From Paracoccaceae bacterium (lineage in GTDB: Bacteria; Pseudomonadota; Alphaproteobacteria; Rhodobacterales; Rhodobacteraceae): a stretch of DNA of 64,000 bases. Shown in pieces: positions 8,683-18,128 of the stretch. The first letter of the stretch is position 1; every line of letters begins with the position of its first letter. The notes under the pieces are model-generated. The model searched no databases. It was not told the DNA's origin and saw only the letters and a list, made by a program, of their open reading frames with translations. The stretch lies in assembly GCA_030148005.1 (NCBI GenBank), contig JASBUI010000006.1, positions 1 to 64,000 on the forward strand, written 5' to 3'. The translations under genes and the position numbers were made by a program.

Positions 8683-9891
8683 ATGCCGCGTCACGGATAT
8701 ATCGCCGCGCCCATTCTTGGTGCTCTCTGGCTTTTGATCGTCGCAACCACCATCGCCGTGGCGATGTCATTTGCCACCGGGCAGGCCTTTCGCCCCGCGG
8801 TCGGGTTTTCCTTGGTTTGGGGCGCGGCGCTGGGTCTGGCGCTGGTGTTCTGGCAGGGCAGCAAAAGCGCCGCGGCGCTGGCGGCCTTGGCACTTTTTGG
8901 ATCGGCGCTAACCCCTGTTGGCCCGATGATCTTTGGCCCGGACGTGGCGGGCGCAACATGGGCATTCAGCGCCGCGGCGCTGGCGGTCGTCCTTGTTGTT
9001 TCCTTGCGGCAGATCCTTGCCGGGCTTCGCTTTGGCGCCGTGAACCGGCATGAGTTTGAAGAGGCCGCAATCCGTTTTCTGACCGGGTTTGGCTATATCT
9101 TCTTTACCGCGATCGTGCTGATCCCATTTTACGTCATGGTGATGACAAGCCTGAAATCGCAACAGGCCCTGCTGCAGAACCCGCTGGATTTCGGCCTTGA
9201 TCTGTCACGGGGCTGGGGCCTTTTGCGCAGCTACTATGAGCTTTTTGCCGACTTCAATTTCGGCCGCTACCTCTGGACCTCGTTCTTTGTTTCGGTCCTG
9301 ACGGTCATTATCACGCTCCTTTTCAGCATCCCCGGCGCCTACGCCGTGGCCCGCCTTCGCTTTCGTGGACGCGCCGCGATCGGGCGCTCGATCCTGCTGA
9401 TCTATATGGTTCCAATGATCGTGCTGGCACTGCCGATCTACATCGCCTTTTCGATGACAGGTCTGCGCAACTCGATCACCGGGCTGGTGATGATCTATCC
9501 GGTCACGACGATCCCTGTCGCGCTTTACATGCTACAGGGATACTTCCGCGGCTTGCCGGCCGAGGTTGAAGAGGCGGGCCTGATGGACGGGCTTAGCCGC
9601 CTTGCCGTCATCTGGAAAATCACGCTGCCACTTTCGCTGCCCGCACTGGCAAGCGTGTCGCTTTACGTTTTCATGATCGCCTGGAACGAGTTTCTTCTGG
9701 CCTTCATGCTGCTTGATGATCCCTCGAAGTTCACCCTTACAAGAGGCATCGCCAGTCTCAACTCTTCGGAAATTCCGCGCCAGCACCTGATGGCGGGGGC
9801 GGTGATTGCAACCGTCCCGATCATGGCGCTGTTCCTTGGGTTGGAAAGGTTCATGACCAAGGGTCTGACCGCCGGATCGGTTAAAGGATAA
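8683..9891 (+). CDS. ABC transporter permease, MalG type, with N-terminal membrane extension
   Basis: A 402-residue partner permease. The C-terminal 270 residues are a normal MalG-type domain: entry segment YIFFTAIVLIPFYVMVMTSLKS and EAA loop EEAGLMDGLSRLAVIWKITLP. About 130 residues precede it and contain four hydrophobic stretches (about residues 5-27, 33-55, 60-80, 85-105), which ordinary MalG proteins lack. GAGGAGGGG ends about 8 bases before ATG 8683; a TTG at 8677 overlaps the previous stop and is less likely. It is co-transcribed with the preceding permease, almost without a gap. The role of the extension is unknown. Confidence 0.9.
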   Translation: MPRHGYIAAPILGALWLLIVATTIAVAMSFATGQAFRPAVGFSLVWGAALGLALVFWQGSKSAAALAALALFGSALTPVGPMIFGPDVAGATWAFSAAALAVVLVVSLRQILAGLRFGAVNRHEFEEAAIRFLTGFGYIFFTAIVLIPFYVMVMTSLKSQQALLQNPLDFGLDLSRGWGLLRSYYELFADFNFGRYLWTSFFVSVLTVIITLLFSIPGAYAVARLRFRGRAAIGRSILLIYMVPMIVLALPIYIAFSMTGLRNSITGLVMIYPVTTIPVALYMLQGYFRGLPAEVEEAGLMDGLSRLAVIWKITLPLSLPALASVSLYVFMIAWNEFLLAFMLLDDPSKFTLTRGIASLNSSEIPRQHLMAGAVIATVPIMALFLGLERFMTKGLTAGSVKG

Positions 9892-9896
9892 CAAAA

Positions 9897-11174
9897 ATGA
9901 CGACCAAACAAGGCCTTGATGACCGCGCGCGCCGCATTCTGACCCAGAATGACCGGGGCGGGTATACCGTGCCGACAGATGGGCTTTATCCCTACCAGTG
10001 GAACTGGGACAGCGCCTTTGCCGCCTATGGGTTTGCCCAGTTCGACACAGCCCGCGCGTGGCAAGAGTTTTACTGGCTCTTCAAGGGGCAGTGGGATGAC
10101 GGCATGGTGCCCCACATCCTGTTTCACAGAACCGACCCGGGCTATTTTCCGGGGCCTGATGTCTGGGGCTGCAATGGCCCGATCCCCTCTTCGGGTATAA
10201 GCCAGCCGCCGGTCGCCGCGACCTTCATGCGCAAGGTTCTGGAAAAGGACCCGCAGGCCGGGCTTGCCCATGTGGCAGAGCTTTTTCCAAAGCTGATGGC
10301 ATGGCACAAATGGTTCATGGACTGGCGCCTTGATCGCGGGGCGGTTTGCGTCACGCATCCATGGGAAGCAGGGCGCGACAACGCCCCCGACTGGGACAAG
10401 GCCATGGCCGCCATCGATCCTGTCGGCGTCGGCGAATATACGCGCCGCGATACATCGCATGTCGATGCCTCGATGCGGCCCACGAAATACGACTATGACC
10501 GCTACATCTGGCTGGTTCAGCTTGGGCGTTCTCTGAACTGGGATCAGGCGGCGCTTTTGGAAAAGAACCCCTTTCGGGTGGCCGATCCAACGCTGACATT
10601 CACGCTTCTTCGTGCCCACCGCGACCTTAAGGTGATGGGGCAGGCGATCGGCGCGGACACATCGCTTATCGACAGCTGGATCACGACGCTTGAGGCGGGG
10701 GCAAAGACCCTGTGGAACGAAGAGGTTGGCTGTTTCGACGCGCGCAATGCCCATACAGGAGAGTTCAGCGGCGTTCTGTCCAATGCATCCTTCCTTTGCT
10801 GGCTGGCAGGTGTCGACCACCCCCGGATGCGGGCCCATCTGACGCGCATTCTGGCGGCCGTTCCCTATGGCATCCCAAGCCTTGACCCCGCACACCCAGA
10901 ATTCGATGCAAAGCGCTATTGGCGCGGTCCGACATGGGCGGTGATGAACACGCTGATCGGCTTTGGGCTTGAGGATGAGGGCCTGACGGGCGAGGCAGAT
11001 GAGCTGCGCGCGCAGACCTGCAAGGCAATCGCGCGCCATGGATTTGCAGAATACTTCGATCCGCTGGACGGAAGCCCGGCCGGCGGCGGCAGCTTTACCT
11101 GGACCGCAGCGGTCTGGCTGGGCTGGGCCGGACGATCCGCAGCGGCGGTTGAAAATGAGGGGGTTTTGGGCTGA
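9897..11174 (+). CDS. MGH1-like glycoside hydrolase (GH63 / glucosylglycerate-mannosylglycerate hydrolase type)
   Basis: A 425-residue cytoplasmic (alpha/alpha)6-barrel hydrolase without signal peptide. Motifs shared with mannosylglycerate and glucosylglycerate hydrolases are visible: [11 protein letters not shown] near residue 33, [15 protein letters not shown] (candidate catalytic acid Asp), [22 protein letters not shown] and EYFDPLDG (candidate base Glu) near the C-terminus. It sits inside the ABC operon at the place held by the alpha-glucosidase in agl operons, so it likely cleaves the imported compound. A compatible-solute glycoside such as glucosylglycerate would fit a marine bacterium, but this is inference; trehalose-like or other glucosides remain possible. 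Confidence 0.82.
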   Translation: MTTKQGLDDRARRILTQNDRGGYTVPTDGLYPYQWNWDSAFAAYGFAQFDTARAWQEFYWLFKGQWDDGMVPHILFHRTDPGYFPGPDVWGCNGPIPSSGISQPPVAATFMRKVLEKDPQAGLAHVAELFPKLMAWHKWFMDWRLDRGAVCVTHPWEAGRDNAPDWDKAMAAIDPVGVGEYTRRDTSHVDASMRPTKYDYDRYIWLVQLGRSLNWDQAALLEKNPFRVADPTLTFTLLRAHRDLKVMGQAIGADTSLIDSWITTLEAGAKTLWNEEVGCFDARNAHTGEFSGVLSNASFLCWLAGVDHPRMRAHLTRILAAVPYGIPSLDPAHPEFDAKRYWRGPTWAVMNTLIGFGLEDEGLTGEADELRAQTCKAIARHGFAEYFDPLDGSPAGGGSFTWTAAVWLGWAGRSAAAVENEGVLG

Positions 11175-12220
11175 TGGGTGCGATCAAGCTTGAAAAGGTG
11201 GAAAAGTGGTTCGGCGATGTGCAGGTGATCAAGGGCATTGACCTGCAGATCGAGGATGGCGAGTTCATCGTTTTCGTCGGCCCCTCGGGCTGTGGCAAGT
11301 CCACGCTTTTGCGGATGATCGGCGGTCTGGAAGAAACATCGCGCGGCGCGATCGTGATCGATGACCGCGATGTCACGGATCAGCCGCCCGCGCGGCGCGG
11401 CCTCAGCATGGTTTTCCAGTCCTACGCGCTTTACCCGCATATGTCGGTTCGCGACAACATGGGCTTTTCGCTAAAGACGGCCGGCGCGCCGGTTGCCGAG
11501 ACCAAGGCAAAGGTCGACGAAGCTGCACGCGTTCTGAAGCTAGAGCCGTTTCTTGACCGGCGCCCCAAAGAGCTTTCGGGCGGCCAGCGCCAGCGCGTTG
11601 CAATCGGCCGCTCTATCGTGCGCGACCCCACCGCATTTCTCTTTGATGAACCCTTGTCGAACCTCGATGCCGCCCTGCGGGTCGAGATGCGCTATGAGAT
11701 TGCAAAGCTGCACCAGACGCTGAATTCGACGATGATCTATGTCACCCATGATCAGGTAGAGGCGATGACGCTGGCCGACCGGATCGTTGTTCTGGATGGC
11801 GGGCTGATCGCGCAGGTCGGAACCCCGCGCGAGCTTTATGAGCGGCCCGCCAACCTTTTCGTGGCCCAGTTCATCGGCTCACCGAAAATGAACGTCCTGC
11901 CCTGCGATGTCAGCGGCGGTTCCTACATCCCGGCGGGCGGAAGACCCGGCAAGTTCACCGCCAGCGGCGCGGCAACCTATGTCGGAATCCGGCCCGAACA
12001 CATCGAAATTACAGCTCCCGGCGAGGGCCAATGCGATGGCACGATCGATGTTCTGGAATACCTTGGCGCCGACACCTTCCTTATTGTCGACGGCGGCGCC
12101 TTGGGGCAGCTGACGGTGCGCGTCACGGGCCAGAGCGACTTTGCGCCCGGCACCCGCGTGGGCTTGACCTTTCAGGCCGGACACGAAAGTTTCTTTGATG
12201 CGGCCGGTCAGGCGCTTTAG
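11174..12220 (+). CDS. sugar ABC transporter ATP-binding protein (MalK/UgpC type)
   Basis: A 348-residue ATPase energising the import system. Seen in order are Walker [10 protein letters not shown] (about residues 37-45), Q-loop FQSYALYPH, signature LSGGQRQR, Walker [12 protein letters not shown] and the switch His in [10 protein letters not shown]-terminal TOBE/OB regulatory region follows ([10 protein letters not shown]). The ATG overlaps the hydrolase stop by one base (TGATG), so translation is coupled. It is the last gene of the operon. Confidence 0.95.
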   Translation: MGAIKLEKVEKWFGDVQVIKGIDLQIEDGEFIVFVGPSGCGKSTLLRMIGGLEETSRGAIVIDDRDVTDQPPARRGLSMVFQSYALYPHMSVRDNMGFSLKTAGAPVAETKAKVDEAARVLKLEPFLDRRPKELSGGQRQRVAIGRSIVRDPTAFLFDEPLSNLDAALRVEMRYEIAKLHQTLNSTMIYVTHDQVEAMTLADRIVVLDGGLIAQVGTPRELYERPANLFVAQFIGSPKMNVLPCDVSGGSYIPAGGRPGKFTASGAATYVGIRPEHIEITAPGEGQCDGTIDVLEYLGADTFLIVDGGALGQLTVRVTGQSDFAPGTRVGLTFQAGHESFFDAAGQAL

Positions 12221-12276
12221 GCAATTTCAATCCTGCCGCCGCCCGTGTCCAATTGCCGAACACCAGGGGGCCCTAA

Positions 12277-12939
12277 ATGCGCAGCTTTGACCAGATCTAT
12301 GCAATAGCGGCCGAGCGCAAAGGCGGCGACGCCGCGCTTGAGGCGCTTTTGCAGCATCCCGAACCGGCAGAGAAACTGACGCAGCTTGCCGAAGACCGAT
12401 ACCTTTCGATGATGACGCGCTGCGTGTTTCAGGCGGGCTTTAACTGGCAGGTAATCGAAAACAAATGGGCGGGATTTGAAACCGCCTTCAAAGGGTTCGA
12501 CCCCGGCAAATGTTCCATGATGGACGATGAATGGTTCGATGCGCTTTTGACCGACAAGGGCATTGTCCGAAACGGCCCCAAGATCCGCACCGTCCCCGAG
12601 AATGCCGCGATGATCCTAGAGATGCGCAAAGAGGGCGGGATCGGCAGGATCGTGGCCGACTGGCCTGACACCGACTATGTGGGCCTCTTGGAGATGTTCA
12701 AAACCCGCGGCGCGCGCCTTGGCGGCGCGACGGGGATGTATTTTCTGCGCTTTGTCGGTCGCAGCGGCTTTGTCCTTTCGCGCGACGTGGTGGCGCGGCT
12801 GGTCGCCGAGGGAGTGATCGACAAGACGCCGACCTCCAAGGGGGCCATGCGCAAGGTGCAAGAGGCGTTTAACACTTGGGCCAGCCAATCGGGCCGAAGC
12901 CTGACCGAAATCAGCAGGGTCGTTGCGATGAGCCTCTAA
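12277..12939 (+). CDS. DNA-3-methyladenine glycosylase I (Tag) family protein
   Basis: A 220-residue protein of the Tag branch of helix-hairpin-helix DNA glycosylases, which remove alkylated adenine in base-excision repair. Family sequence is visible as SMMTRCVFQAGFNWQVIENKW, the MMDDEWFDALLTDKGIVRN segment and the RFVGRSGFVLSRDVV end. The cysteines and histidines that bind zinc in E. coli Tag are absent from the N-terminus, so it belongs to the zinc-less subgroup, and activity on 3-methyladenine is assumed from the family. It starts 57 bases after the ABC ATPase and may be read through from it. Confidence 0.85.
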   Translation: MRSFDQIYAIAAERKGGDAALEALLQHPEPAEKLTQLAEDRYLSMMTRCVFQAGFNWQVIENKWAGFETAFKGFDPGKCSMMDDEWFDALLTDKGIVRNGPKIRTVPENAAMILEMRKEGGIGRIVADWPDTDYVGLLEMFKTRGARLGGATGMYFLRFVGRSGFVLSRDVVARLVAEGVIDKTPTSKGAMRKVQEAFNTWASQSGRSLTEISRVVAMSL

Positions 12940-12972
12940 CGCCCAGCGAACAAAGCTTTGCGCCCCCAAGCG

Positions 12973-14205
12973 CTAGTCTTTGGTAGTTGGCGCGCCGCCC
13001 TGAAAGCTGTTTTCGTTCTGATAGTCGCAAGGGTCTTCCTGCATCTCAAGGTGAAGGCCGGCCCCGCCGTTAGGGTGCGCGCGCGCCAGATCTTCGTCGA
13101 CCTCGATCCCAAGGCCGGGCGCCTCGCCCAGAGACACAAAACCGCCGTCCACCCGTATCGCGCCCTTGATCAGCTGGTCATGAAAACCGGTTTCGATCGT
13201 TTCGGCCATAAGCAGATTGGGGATCGCGGTGGCAAGGTGAAGGTTCGCCGCCCACTCGACGGGACCGGCGTAAAGATGCGGGGCCATCTGGGCGTTATGC
13301 ACCTCGGCAATCGCGGCGATCTTGCGCGCCTCGTTGATGCCGCCGACGCGGCCCAGAGCAGGTTGCAGGATACTTGCGCCGCCATTTTGCAGAACCGCCG
13401 CAAACTCGGATTTCGTGGTCAGCCGCTCACCCGTGGCGATGGGGATGCGCACGGCCCGTGCGATCGCGGCAAATTCAGATGCATTGTCCGGCGGCACCGG
13501 CTCTTCGAACCAAAGCGGCAAGTAGGGCTCTATCGCTTGGCCAAGGCGAATAGCGCCTGCGGTCGTGAACTGGCCGTGCGTGCCGAAGAGTAGATCGGCG
13601 CGATCGCCAACCGCCTTGCGGATCGTGTCGCAGAAAGCGACAGAACGGGTGATGTCGGACATCGACGGCTGATGCCCGCCGCGCATCGTATAGGGGCCTG
13701 CCGGGTCAAACTTGACCGCCGTATAGCCGCGCCCGACGTATTCCAGCGCGGCCTCTGCCGCCATGTCGGGCGATGTCCAAAAGGCCGAAACATCGTGGCC
13801 GGGCAGGGGATAGAGGTAGGTGTAGGCGCGTACCCGGTCATTCATGCGCCCGCCCAAAAGCGCCCAGACGGGACGGTCCAGCGCCTTGCCAAGGATGTCC
13901 CAACAGGCAATCTCCAGCCCCGAAAAGGCGCCCATCACGGTCAGGTCGGGCCGCTGGGTAAAGCCCGAGGAATAGGCGCGCCGAAACATCTTTTCGATGT
14001 TCTGGGGATGCTCGCCTTCCATATGACGCTCAAACACATCGCTGATGACCGCGCGCATCGCCTCTGGCCCGACCGACGAGGCATAGCATTCGCCCCAGCC
14101 GATGATCCCGCAGGCCGTCGTAAGTTTGACCAGGATCCAATAGCGCCCACCCCAACCCGGAGCGGGCGGCGCGGTGACAATGATATCGAGATCGGCAAGT
14201 TTCAT
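12973..14205 (-). CDS. enolase-superfamily dehydratase (mandelate racemase/muconate lactonizing type)
   Basis: A 410-residue cytoplasmic Mg-dependent enzyme. The capping domain is followed by the barrel with GYTAVKFDPAG (candidate Lys), FGTHGQFT, WFEEPVPPDN and ATGERL (acidic metal ligands) and QMAPHLYAGP (candidate catalytic His). This pattern fits sugar-acid dehydratases of the galactonate/gluconate dehydratase type. The substrate is unassigned. It converges on the glycosylase gene and may process a sugar acid related to the neighbouring uptake operon, but it is transcribed in the opposite direction, so that link is only positional. Confidence 0.85.
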   Translation of the reverse strand: MKLADLDIIVTAPPAPGWGGRYWILVKLTTACGIIGWGECYASSVGPEAMRAVISDVFERHMEGEHPQNIEKMFRRAYSSGFTQRPDLTVMGAFSGLEIACWDILGKALDRPVWALLGGRMNDRVRAYTYLYPLPGHDVSAFWTSPDMAAEAALEYVGRGYTAVKFDPAGPYTMRGGHQPSMSDITRSVAFCDTIRKAVGDRADLLFGTHGQFTTAGAIRLGQAIEPYLPLWFEEPVPPDNASEFAAIARAVRIPIATGERLTTKSEFAAVLQNGGASILQPALGRVGGINEARKIAAIAEVHNAQMAPHLYAGPVEWAANLHLATAIPNLLMAETIETGFHDQLIKGAIRVDGGFVSLGEAPGLGIEVDEDLARAHPNGGAGLHLEMQEDPCDYQNENSFQGGAPTTKD

Positions 14206-14277
14206 GTCCGGGCCTTCGCAAGTTTAACCGTCAGCCGACCCAACCATCTAATCCATGGCGGGTCCAGCCCGCAGGCA

Positions 14278-15501
14278 TCATGCGCCGGGCTCTTCGCGCG
14301 AAAGGCGGCGGCGGGACTGAAACAGAACGACACAGACGATCATAAGCGCCAAGGACAAAAGGAAAGGCGCACCGGGCATGTAAACCTCTTCGTGCCGGGT
14401 GAAGTAGGCGAAGATCTGGGTCATCAACAGCGGCGACAGGATGACGGCAACCGCCTGAACGGATGTTATCGCGCCCTGCAACTCGCCTTGCTGGTCATCC
14501 CCGACCCGCTGCGATCCCATCGCCTGAAGCGCCGGCGTTGCCACAACACCAAGCGCTGTGAGAGGCGTGATCAGAAGGGCGATCAGCCCGTTCTCGAGGA
14601 AGGCCAGAACCAGAAAGGTCAAAGCGCTCATCGTGAAGGCGAAAAGGACCGTGCCGCGTGTTCCCAGCCAAGCCAGCAACCTTTTGATCAGAAGGCCCTG
14701 CGCAATTGCGATCGATATCCCGAACGAGGCAAGCGATAGCCCCACCATGCGCGCATCCCAGCCAAAACGCTCAAGCGCGAAATACGCCCAGACCGAGGGA
14801 TAGACGAAAAAGGCCAGCTCATAGATGAAGAACACCAGCAAGATACGCCGCACATCGGGTAGTTTTCCCAAGTGCCGGAAAGCGCCAAGCGGGTTTGCGC
14901 GGCGCCAGTCAAACGGCCGGCGGCTTTGCTTGGACAGCGTTTCGGGAAGAACGAAATAGCCGATGCAGAAATTCACCGCGGCAAGCGCGGCGGCGGCGTA
15001 AAAGGGCGCGCGCGGCCCGAAAGTGGCCATCAAGCCGCCGATCAGCGGCCCCAGAACAAAGCCGACGCCAAAGGCCGCGCCCAAAAGTCCAAAATTTGCG
15101 GCCTTGTCTTGCGGGTGTGAGATGTCGGCCATGAAAGCCGCGGCAATCGACTGGGTCGCGGCAAGTATGCCGCCCACAAGCCGGCCTACGAACAAAAGCC
15201 AAAGAGTGCCCGCCAGTGCCATCACAAGATAGTCCAGCGCCATCGTGGCCATTGATGCCAGCAAAAGTGGGCGCCTTCCAAAGCGGTCGGACAGGTTGCC
15301 CAGAAACGGGCTGAACAGGAACTGCATGATCGCAAAGATCGTGGTTAAAAGGCCGCCCCAGATCGCCGCGTTGGCCAGATCGCCGCCCGCCACGCTTTTG
15401 ATCAGCTCAGGCATGACCGGCATGATCAGCCCGATACCCATGGCGTCAATCACCAGCGTAAGCAGGATGAATGCGATGGGCAGGCGCTGTTTCGCGATCA
15501 T
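14278..15501 (-). CDS. TetA-family MFS efflux transporter
   Basis: A 407-residue, 12-segment inner-membrane antiporter. It shows the TetA/multidrug hallmarks DAMGIGLIMPVMP in segment 1, GNLSDRFGRRPLL in loop 2-3 and the motif C-like GFVLGPLIGG in segment 5. Such proteins exchange drugs or metabolites for protons. ATG 15501 lies 17 bases after the stop of the upstream dehydratase gene. The frame is open further upstream, inside that gene, but those residues are not family-like. No strong ribosome site is visible, so translation may depend on coupling. Confidence 0.88.
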   Translation of the reverse strand: MIAKQRLPIAFILLTLVIDAMGIGLIMPVMPELIKSVAGGDLANAAIWGGLLTTIFAIMQFLFSPFLGNLSDRFGRRPLLLASMATMALDYLVMALAGTLWLLFVGRLVGGILAATQSIAAAFMADISHPQDKAANFGLLGAAFGVGFVLGPLIGGLMATFGPRAPFYAAAALAAVNFCIGYFVLPETLSKQSRRPFDWRRANPLGAFRHLGKLPDVRRILLVFFIYELAFFVYPSVWAYFALERFGWDARMVGLSLASFGISIAIAQGLLIKRLLAWLGTRGTVLFAFTMSALTFLVLAFLENGLIALLITPLTALGVVATPALQAMGSQRVGDDQQGELQGAITSVQAVAVILSPLLMTQIFAYFTRHEEVYMPGAPFLLSLALMIVCVVLFQSRRRLSREEPGA

Positions 15502-15517
15502 ATCGGGGCCGCGATGT

Positions 15518-16498
15518 TCATTGGCCAGCTGGCATCCCGGCAAGCGCTGTTTCAAAAACGGCGCGGTCCACGTTGCCGCCTGTTGCAACGACAATCACCG
15601 CATCGCCTTGGATCTCATCGCCCTGAAACAGCGCCGCCGCCAGTGCCGCGGCCCCGCCCGGCTCTAGCACGATGCGCAGTCGCTCAAAGGCAAGCGCCAT
15701 GGCCCGAAGACAGGCGTCATCCGTCACCGCAAGTCCGGGGCCGCAAAGCGCCGACATGATCGGAAAGGTCAACGCGCCGGGCTGCGGGGTTACGATGGCA
15801 TCGCAAAGCGTGCCTGACTTGCGCTTGTTCGTTTGCACGCATCCAGTGGCCAGAGAGCGTGCCACATCGTCAAAATCGACCGGTTCGACGGTCCGCGCAC
15901 GCAAGCCCGCCGCCCGCGCCTGAAGGGCCAGCGCTATGCCAGAGGTCAAACCGCCGCCGCCGCAACAGACCAGAACATCTGCGCCGCTGATCCCAGCCTC
16001 TTCAGCTTGCTGCGCGATCTCAAGCCCCGTGGTTCCCTGACCTGCGATGACCTCGGCGTTGTCATAGGGTTTGATCAGCGTCAGCCCTTCCTGATCGGCA
16101 AGCTTGCCCCCGATCTCGTCCCGGTCCTCGGTTTCGCGGTCATAAAGAACAACCTCGGCGCCCAGACGCCTTGTGTTGTCGATCTTAACCGCCGGGGCAT
16201 CGCCGGGCATGATGATCACCGCCCTTGCGCCAGCCTCACGCGCGGCCAGCGCGACGCCTTGCGCGTGGTTGCCCGACGAAAAGGCAATGACGCCTGACTT
16301 CAGCTCTTTCGCCCCAAGCGCCGTGATCGCCGACTTCGCGCCGCGATACTTAAAGGACCCGGTATGCTGCAAACATTCTGCTTTGACAAAAACGCGCCGC
16401 CCGGCAACCTCATCCAGAAAGGGCGAGGATAAAAGCGGCGTGCGCCGAACAAAGCGCCCGATGCGCGCCTTGGCAGCGTCGATCATCTCAATGTTCAT
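15518..16498 (-). CDS. threonine/serine dehydratase-like PLP enzyme
   Basis: A 326-residue fold-type II pyridoxal-phosphate enzyme. The cofactor lysine is Lys50 in GSFKYRGA, the substrate loop is SSGNHAQG, and the phosphate-binding glycine loop is CGGGGL near residue 178. It lacks the C-terminal ACT-like regulatory domain of IlvA, so it is of catabolic threonine dehydratase, serine racemase or hydroxyaspartate dehydratase type. Its start overlaps the upstream hydrolase stop by four bases, so the two are probably one transcript. Substrate choice between Thr, Ser and beta-hydroxyaspartate is open. Confidence 0.87.
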   Translation of the reverse strand: MNIEMIDAAKARIGRFVRRTPLLSSPFLDEVAGRRVFVKAECLQHTGSFKYRGAKSAITALGAKELKSGVIAFSSGNHAQGVALAAREAGARAVIIMPGDAPAVKIDNTRRLGAEVVLYDRETEDRDEIGGKLADQEGLTLIKPYDNAEVIAGQGTTGLEIAQQAEEAGISGADVLVCCGGGGLTSGIALALQARAAGLRARTVEPVDFDDVARSLATGCVQTNKRKSGTLCDAIVTPQPGALTFPIMSALCGPGLAVTDDACLRAMALAFERLRIVLEPGGAAALAAALFQGDEIQGDAVIVVATGGNVDRAVFETALAGMPAGQ

Positions 16499-17319
16499 TG
16501 CATCTTCTCCAGCCAGAGGTTCAGGGCCTCAATGCTTTCCGGCTCGTCCAGAAACGGAACATGGCCGCGCCCGGCAACATCGCGCCGGATCATGTCGGGC
16601 CTGCGGCGCGACATTTCATTGGCGTCACTTTCCGACAGAAGGTCAGAGTTCTGGCCCCTGATCAGCGCCAGCGGCAAGCCAGCCAGCGCATCGAAGAGGG
16701 GCCAAAGGTCTGGCGCGAGCTGGGCGCCCGTGGCCAGAACCGCATCGCGCAGCGCCGGGTCATATGTCAGATCAAGCCCGTCTTCGCGCTGGACCGTGTG
16801 GCGCATGACTTCTTGCAGCCAACGCTCTTCGGGCACGCCTTCGAAGCCCGGCAGAAAGGCCGGCAAGGCGCGCGCCATTTCGGCTTGTGTCGCGAACTTG
16901 GGCCGCAGCCCAAGGTAATCCTTGATCCGCTCAAGGCCCCCCGGTGCGATCCGGGGTCCGATGTCGTTCAGGCATACCCCCATCAGGCGCTCATGTGCCA
17001 TCGATCCAAGAAACATGGCAATCAGGCCGCCGCGCGAAGTGCCAAGGATGGCCGCCCGGTCCAGCCCCAGATGGTCCATCAGCTCCAGCGTATCGCGCGC
17101 CTCGACTGGGATCGAATAGGTGCTGATGTCCTTGGCCCATTCCGAGTTGCCGCGCCCGCGATAATCGAGGCGGATCAGCCGTATATCGCGCAGGTGCGGG
17201 GCGACATAGTCAAAGTCGCGCCCGTCTCTGGTAAGACCGGCAAGGGCAATCACCGGCAAGCCCTGACCTTCGTCACTGAACGCCAGCGTAAGCCCGTCAG
17301 AGGTTTGGAACGTGCTCAT
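16495..17319 (-). CDS. alpha/beta hydrolase
   Basis: A 274-residue soluble alpha/beta-fold hydrolase. The nucleophile elbow is GTSRGG with Ser95 and the catalytic His is His253 in GRGHVPFLDEPE near the end. LDYRGRGNSEW is the usual loop after strand 4. No sequence points to a particular ester, lactone or C-C bond. It overlaps the haloacid dehalogenase upstream and the PLP enzyme downstream by four bases each, so the three are translationally coupled. Confidence 0.87.
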   Translation of the reverse strand: MSTFQTSDGLTLAFSDEGQGLPVIALAGLTRDGRDFDYVAPHLRDIRLIRLDYRGRGNSEWAKDISTYSIPVEARDTLELMDHLGLDRAAILGTSRGGLIAMFLGSMAHERLMGVCLNDIGPRIAPGGLERIKDYLGLRPKFATQAEMARALPAFLPGFEGVPEERWLQEVMRHTVQREDGLDLTYDPALRDAVLATGAQLAPDLWPLFDALAGLPLALIRGQNSDLLSESDANEMSRRRPDMIRRDVAGRGHVPFLDEPESIEALNLWLEKMQ

Positions 17320-18002
17320 AAAGAGGCTGCCAATTGCGGTATCGTAGTCAGATCGGGCAGCCTGCTGTCAGGCACCCAAGGCAGGCGATCGACAGGTTCA
17401 CCCGCCCGGTTCACCCAAACCGTCTGAAACCCGTATCCCGCCGCTGCCGCCGCGTCCCAGCCGTTCGAGGACACAAAAAGCACCTCGCGCGGGTCCGTGC
17501 CAAACCGCTGCCCAACCAGATCATAGACGCTTGAATGCGGCTTGAAGACGCCGACGCTTTCGACCGACAGAAGATCGTCCAGAACATCGCCGACGCCGGC
17601 CGATTTTACCGCCCCTTCAAGCATTGCAGGCGACCCGTTTGAAAGGATCGCGGTGTTCATCCCGTTGGCCTTGAGCGTGCTCAGCATCAGCGGAACCTCG
17701 GGGTAGGCGGAAAGTTCCCAGTAAAGCGCCAACAGCCGCTCGCGCAGCGCCGGATCGGTCAGACCCGATGCTTCCAGCGCCCAATCAAGCCCGTTCTGCG
17801 TCACTTCCCAAAAATTGGTATGCGCCCCCGCCACGGCCCGAAGCCAGCTGTATTGCAACTGCTTAAGGCGCCAGTCATTCGCAACTTTCGGCCAAACCTT
17901 TTTGAACTCTTCTCGCCCCGGCTCGCTCGCGGCCTCGCGCGCGGCAGCAGCTACATCAAACAACGTTCCGTACGCATCAAAAACACATGTTGTAATGGGC
18001 AT
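17316..18002 (-). CDS. (S)-2-haloacid dehalogenase, type II (HAD superfamily)
   Basis: A 228-residue enzyme predicted to hydrolyse L-2-haloacids to D-2-hydroxyacids. All the L-2-haloacid dehalogenase blocks are present: nucleophile Asp9 in VFDAYGTLFDV, LQYSWLR with the halide-binding Arg, LSNGSP with Ser, FKPHSSVYDL with Lys and Tyr, and SSNGWDAAAAAGYG with Ser, Asn and Asp. Length is typical. It is the first gene of a coupled minus-strand run with the alpha/beta hydrolase and the PLP enzyme. Together with the haloalkane dehalogenase at 3.3-4.2 kb it suggests use or detoxification of organohalogens. Confidence 0.92.
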   Translation of the reverse strand: MPITTCVFDAYGTLFDVAAAAREAASEPGREEFKKVWPKVANDWRLKQLQYSWLRAVAGAHTNFWEVTQNGLDWALEASGLTDPALRERLLALYWELSAYPEVPLMLSTLKANGMNTAILSNGSPAMLEGAVKSAGVGDVLDDLLSVESVGVFKPHSSVYDLVGQRFGTDPREVLFVSSNGWDAAAAAGYGFQTVWVNRAGEPVDRLPWVPDSRLPDLTTIPQLAASL

Positions 18003-18128
18003 GAGAGCTCTCCGTTAAACTTGGCGCGAGACTTGCACAGGGCGCGACAGCATTAAAGGGGCGTGTTAGCCTGCTTTCCGCTGGCGGTGCTTGTTGGTCA
18101 GTAGTTCACAGCGTGAAAGGAAAGACAG

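Noticed and set aside
9663-11039. 458-codon minus-strand open frame
   Set aside because: It is antisense to the permease and glycoside hydrolase genes, rich in Arg, His, Gly and Pro as expected for a shadow frame of G+C-rich DNA, and shows no motif.
12940-12972. AAAGCTTT palindrome between the convergent glycosylase and dehydratase genes as a terminator
   Set aside because: The stem is short and without a T-run, and the gap of 33 bases offers no convincing hairpin.
13672-14739. 355-codon plus-strand open frame
   Set aside because: It is antisense to the enolase-superfamily and TetA-type genes, has no ribosome site, and its composition is typical of antisense frames.
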